Shown here in pieces: positions 4,793-6,655 of a stretch of DNA of 6,655 nucleotides. This DNA comes from Anaerolineae bacterium (GTDB lineage: Bacteria; Chloroflexota; Anaerolineae; Anaerolineales; UBA11858), in the NCBI GenBank assembly GCA_003694235.1, contig RFKO01000172.1, forward strand, positions 1-6,655, in the 5' to 3' direction. How positions within the stretch are numbered: the stretch's first letter is position 1; each line of letters opens with the position of its first letter. Under the pieces are notes generated by a model. It ran no database searches and was not told where the DNA came from. It worked only from the letters and a program-made list of their open reading frames with translations. The position numbers and the translations under genes are program-made.

Positions 4793-6655
4793 ATGAACGC
4801 CAACCGCTCCTGCCTCCCCGCGCTGCTCCTGCTTCCGCTGGTCTCCCTGCTCACCCTGCTGGCGACGCTGTTCGCCGTCACACTGGGGCACCAGCTGGCC
4901 TACCGCGGGCGCATCTTCCCCACCGTGCGCGTGGGCGAGATAGACCTTTCGGGGCTTACCCCCGCCGAGGCGGCGGCGCGTCTGCAAACGGCCTACGATT
5001 ACCCACACAGCGCGCGCTTCACCCTGCGGGATGGGGAAAAAACCTGGACGTTTTCCCCCTACGAATTGGGGATTCTCTTCGACCCCGCCCGGGCCGCGTT
5101 GCAGGCCTATCAGGTTGGCCGTCGCGGCGGGGTGTTCCAACGGCTGAGCGAGCAATGGCGCGCCCGGCGGAACGGCATCGTCCTCCCGCTAGAGTTAACC
5201 TTCGACCAGCGCATCGCCGCGCTCAAGCTGGAAGAAATCGCCGCGCAGGTCAACCGGCCCACCATCGAAGCTTCGCTGCAAATTGATGGCGTGGATGTCG
5301 TCGTCCGGCAGGGGCAGGTGGGACGGCATCTCAACGTCCCCGCCATGCTCACCATCCTGCAAACCTACGCTCAGGCCATGACCGCTGCCGAGATCCCGCT
5401 GGTGATCGAGGAAGACCCGCCGGTCATCCTGGATGCGGAGGCCCAGGCCGAGGTCGCCCGGCGCATCCTCAGCGCGCCGCTCACCCTCACCCTGCCCGGC
5501 GCAGGGGAGGACGGCCCCGGCCCCTGGCTGCTGCCGCGCGAGACGCTGGCCAGCATGTTGGAGATCAAACGCATCAAAACCGCCGACGGCGAAGCCTACC
5601 AGGTGCTGCTGAGCGAAAAGAAGCTGAGCGATTTCCTGGCGCAAATCGCTCCCGGCCTGGAGCGCCCGCCGGAAAACGCCCGCTTCATCTTCAACGACGA
5701 TACCCGCCAGCTGGAGTTGATCCGGCCGGCGCAGGACGGGCAAGCGCTCGATATCCCGGCCACCATCGCGGCGATCAACCAGGCGTTGCTCGCCGGCGAG
5801 CACGAGGTGGCCTTGGATATGGAATACAGCTCGCCGCAAGTGGGGGACGAGGCCACCGCCGAAAGCCTGGGCATCACCGAGCTGGTCAGCTCGCACACCA
5901 CCTACTTCTACGGCTCCGACCCGGCGCGCAGGCAGAACATCCGCACCGCGGCGGGGCGCTTCCACGGTCTGCTGGTGCCGCCGGGAGCAGTTTTCTCGAT
6001 GGCCGAGGTGCTCGGCGATGTCAGCCTGGACACCGGTTACGCCGAGGCGTGGATCATCTTCGGCGACCGCACCATCAAAGGGGTGGGCGGCGGCGTGTGC
6101 CAGGTCAGCACCACGCTGTTTCGCACCGTGTTCTTCGGCGGCTATCCGATTGTGGAGCGTTACCCGCACGCCTACCGCGTGTACTACTACGAGCAGACCT
6201 ACGGCGGCGGACACGACAGCCGAATGGCCGGGCTGGACGCCACGGTCTATGTGCCGGTGGTGGACTTCAAGTTCAAGAACGATACCCCCTACTGGCTGTT
6301 GATGGAAACCTACGTGGGCAACAACTCCCTGACTTGGAAGTTCTACTCCACCTCGGACGGGCGCACGGTGGAATGGCATACCACCGGCCTGGTGGATGAG
6401 CAGGACCCGCCGGAGCCGCGCTACATCGAGAACCCCGACCTCGCCCCGGGGGAGATCCGCCAGGTGGATTGGGCGGTGGCAGGCGGCAGCGTGACCGTCA
6501 CGCGCACCGTCTACCGCGACGGGCAGGTGATTGACGAAGACGTGATTCAGACCCACTACGTCCCCTGGCGGGCGGTGTGCGAGTACGGCCCCGGCACCGA
6601 AGGCATGCCCCCCAAAGACCCCGACCCCGACCACCCCTGCCGCCCTGATTCCTGA
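4793..6655 (+). CDS. VanW-family envelope protein with peptidoglycan-binding-like and G5-like domains
   Basis: 620 residues, complete, with its TGA as the last three bases of the window. Hydrophobic residues 8-31 form an uncleaved signal anchor, placing the rest outside the membrane. VRVGEIDLSGLTPAEAAARL (45-64) starts the repeat typical of VanW proteins (PG_binding_4 type). A second such unit probably covers about 215-345 (it includes DDTRQLELIRPAQDGQALD, 302-320). The VanW domain spans about 365-505: GRFHGLLVPPGAVFSM (388-403), GVGGGVCQVSTTLFRTVFF (430-448, Cys436), ERYPHAYRVYYY (455-466), GLDATVY (480-486) and FKFKNDTPYWL (492-502). The C-terminal part (about 541-596) resembles a G5 domain, ending THYVPWRAV. 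VanW occurs in some vancomycin-resistance clusters, but its biochemical role is unsettled; a wall-associated function is inferred. No vanA/vanH-type genes are present, so resistance should not be inferred. No ribosome binding site is seen; the start rests on the signal anchor and the nearby promoter. Confidence 0.92.
   Translation: MNANRSCLPALLLLPLVSLLTLLATLFAVTLGHQLAYRGRIFPTVRVGEIDLSGLTPAEAAARLQTAYDYPHSARFTLRDGEKTWTFSPYELGILFDPARAALQAYQVGRRGGVFQRLSEQWRARRNGIVLPLELTFDQRIAALKLEEIAAQVNRPTIEASLQIDGVDVVVRQGQVGRHLNVPAMLTILQTYAQAMTAAEIPLVIEEDPPVILDAEAQAEVARRILSAPLTLTLPGAGEDGPGPWLLPRETLASMLEIKRIKTADGEAYQVLLSEKKLSDFLAQIAPGLERPPENARFIFNDDTRQLELIRPAQDGQALDIPATIAAINQALLAGEHEVALDMEYSSPQVGDEATAESLGITELVSSHTTYFYGSDPARRQNIRTAAGRFHGLLVPPGAVFSMAEVLGDVSLDTGYAEAWIIFGDRTIKGVGGGVCQVSTTLFRTVFFGGYPIVERYPHAYRVYYYEQTYGGGHDSRMAGLDATVYVPVVDFKFKNDTPYWLLMETYVGNNSLTWKFYSTSDGRTVEWHTTGLVDEQDPPEPRYIENPDLAPGEIRQVDWAVAGGSVTVTRTVYRDGQVIDEDVIQTHYVPWRAVCEYGPGTEGMPPKDPDPDHPCRPDS

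Noticed and set aside
5195..6634. A 479-residue open frame on the minus strand
   Set aside because: Antisense to the VanW gene, with His/Val/Gly/Arg-biased composition and no domain. The plus-strand frame carries clear VanW motifs.
4793..6655. Vancomycin resistance determinant
   Set aside because: VanW-domain proteins are common cell-envelope proteins in many bacteria without resistance, and no van ligase, dehydrogenase, dipeptidase or regulator genes are nearby.

Overview
The window is GC-rich and compactly coded. It looks like a chromosomal segment of a bacterium, most plausibly a member of the Chloroflexota (Anaerolineae-like). That guess rests on the gene mix and the protein style: a VanW/G5 cell-wall protein, a UMF1-type MFS carrier, Pro/Ser/Thr-rich lipoprotein linkers and an HExxH membrane peptidase. 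It is an impression from memory, not a search result. No RNA gene, insertion sequence or CRISPR array is visible, and no gap between genes exceeds about 110 bases.

Layout. Three genes run leftward as a probable operon: a membrane or secreted HExxH metallopeptidase (3212 to 1947), a lipoprotein fusing a DsbA-like thioredoxin fold to a cyclophilin (1920 to 625), and dCTP deaminase (599 to beyond base 1). The gaps are 26 and 25 bases, and each downstream gene has its own Shine-Dalgarno sequence. A 109-base divergent promoter region (3213-3321) separates this operon from a rightward UMF1-family transporter (3322-4695). That gene ends in a strong intrinsic terminator (4719-4753). A VanW-family envelope protein (4793-6655) follows and ends exactly at the window edge.

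Two unusual things sit next to each other in the leftward operon. (1) The DsbA-cyclophilin reading frame is interrupted once, by a UGA that falls exactly on the first cysteine of the CPYC redox motif. An open 315-residue continuation follows in the same frame, and a hairpin with a GU-containing apical loop lies 23 nt downstream of the UGA, as expected of a bacterial SECIS. I read it as one 431-residue selenoprotein with a U-P-Y-C active site. A plain two-ORF annotation would split and mis-start it. (2) The dcd gene carries an intein that begins after Gly-Lys of the catalytic GKSTxxR motif. Only its N-terminal splicing blocks are inside the window.

The three inferred promoters all carry an extended -10 of the form TGN-TANNAT. 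Two of them place transcription starts within a few bases of the start codon, in genes lacking a Shine-Dalgarno sequence, which suggests leaderless mRNAs. In function, the leftward operon combines an envelope peptidase and an envelope foldase with a nucleotide-metabolism gene. The rightward genes encode a membrane carrier and a wall-associated protein.
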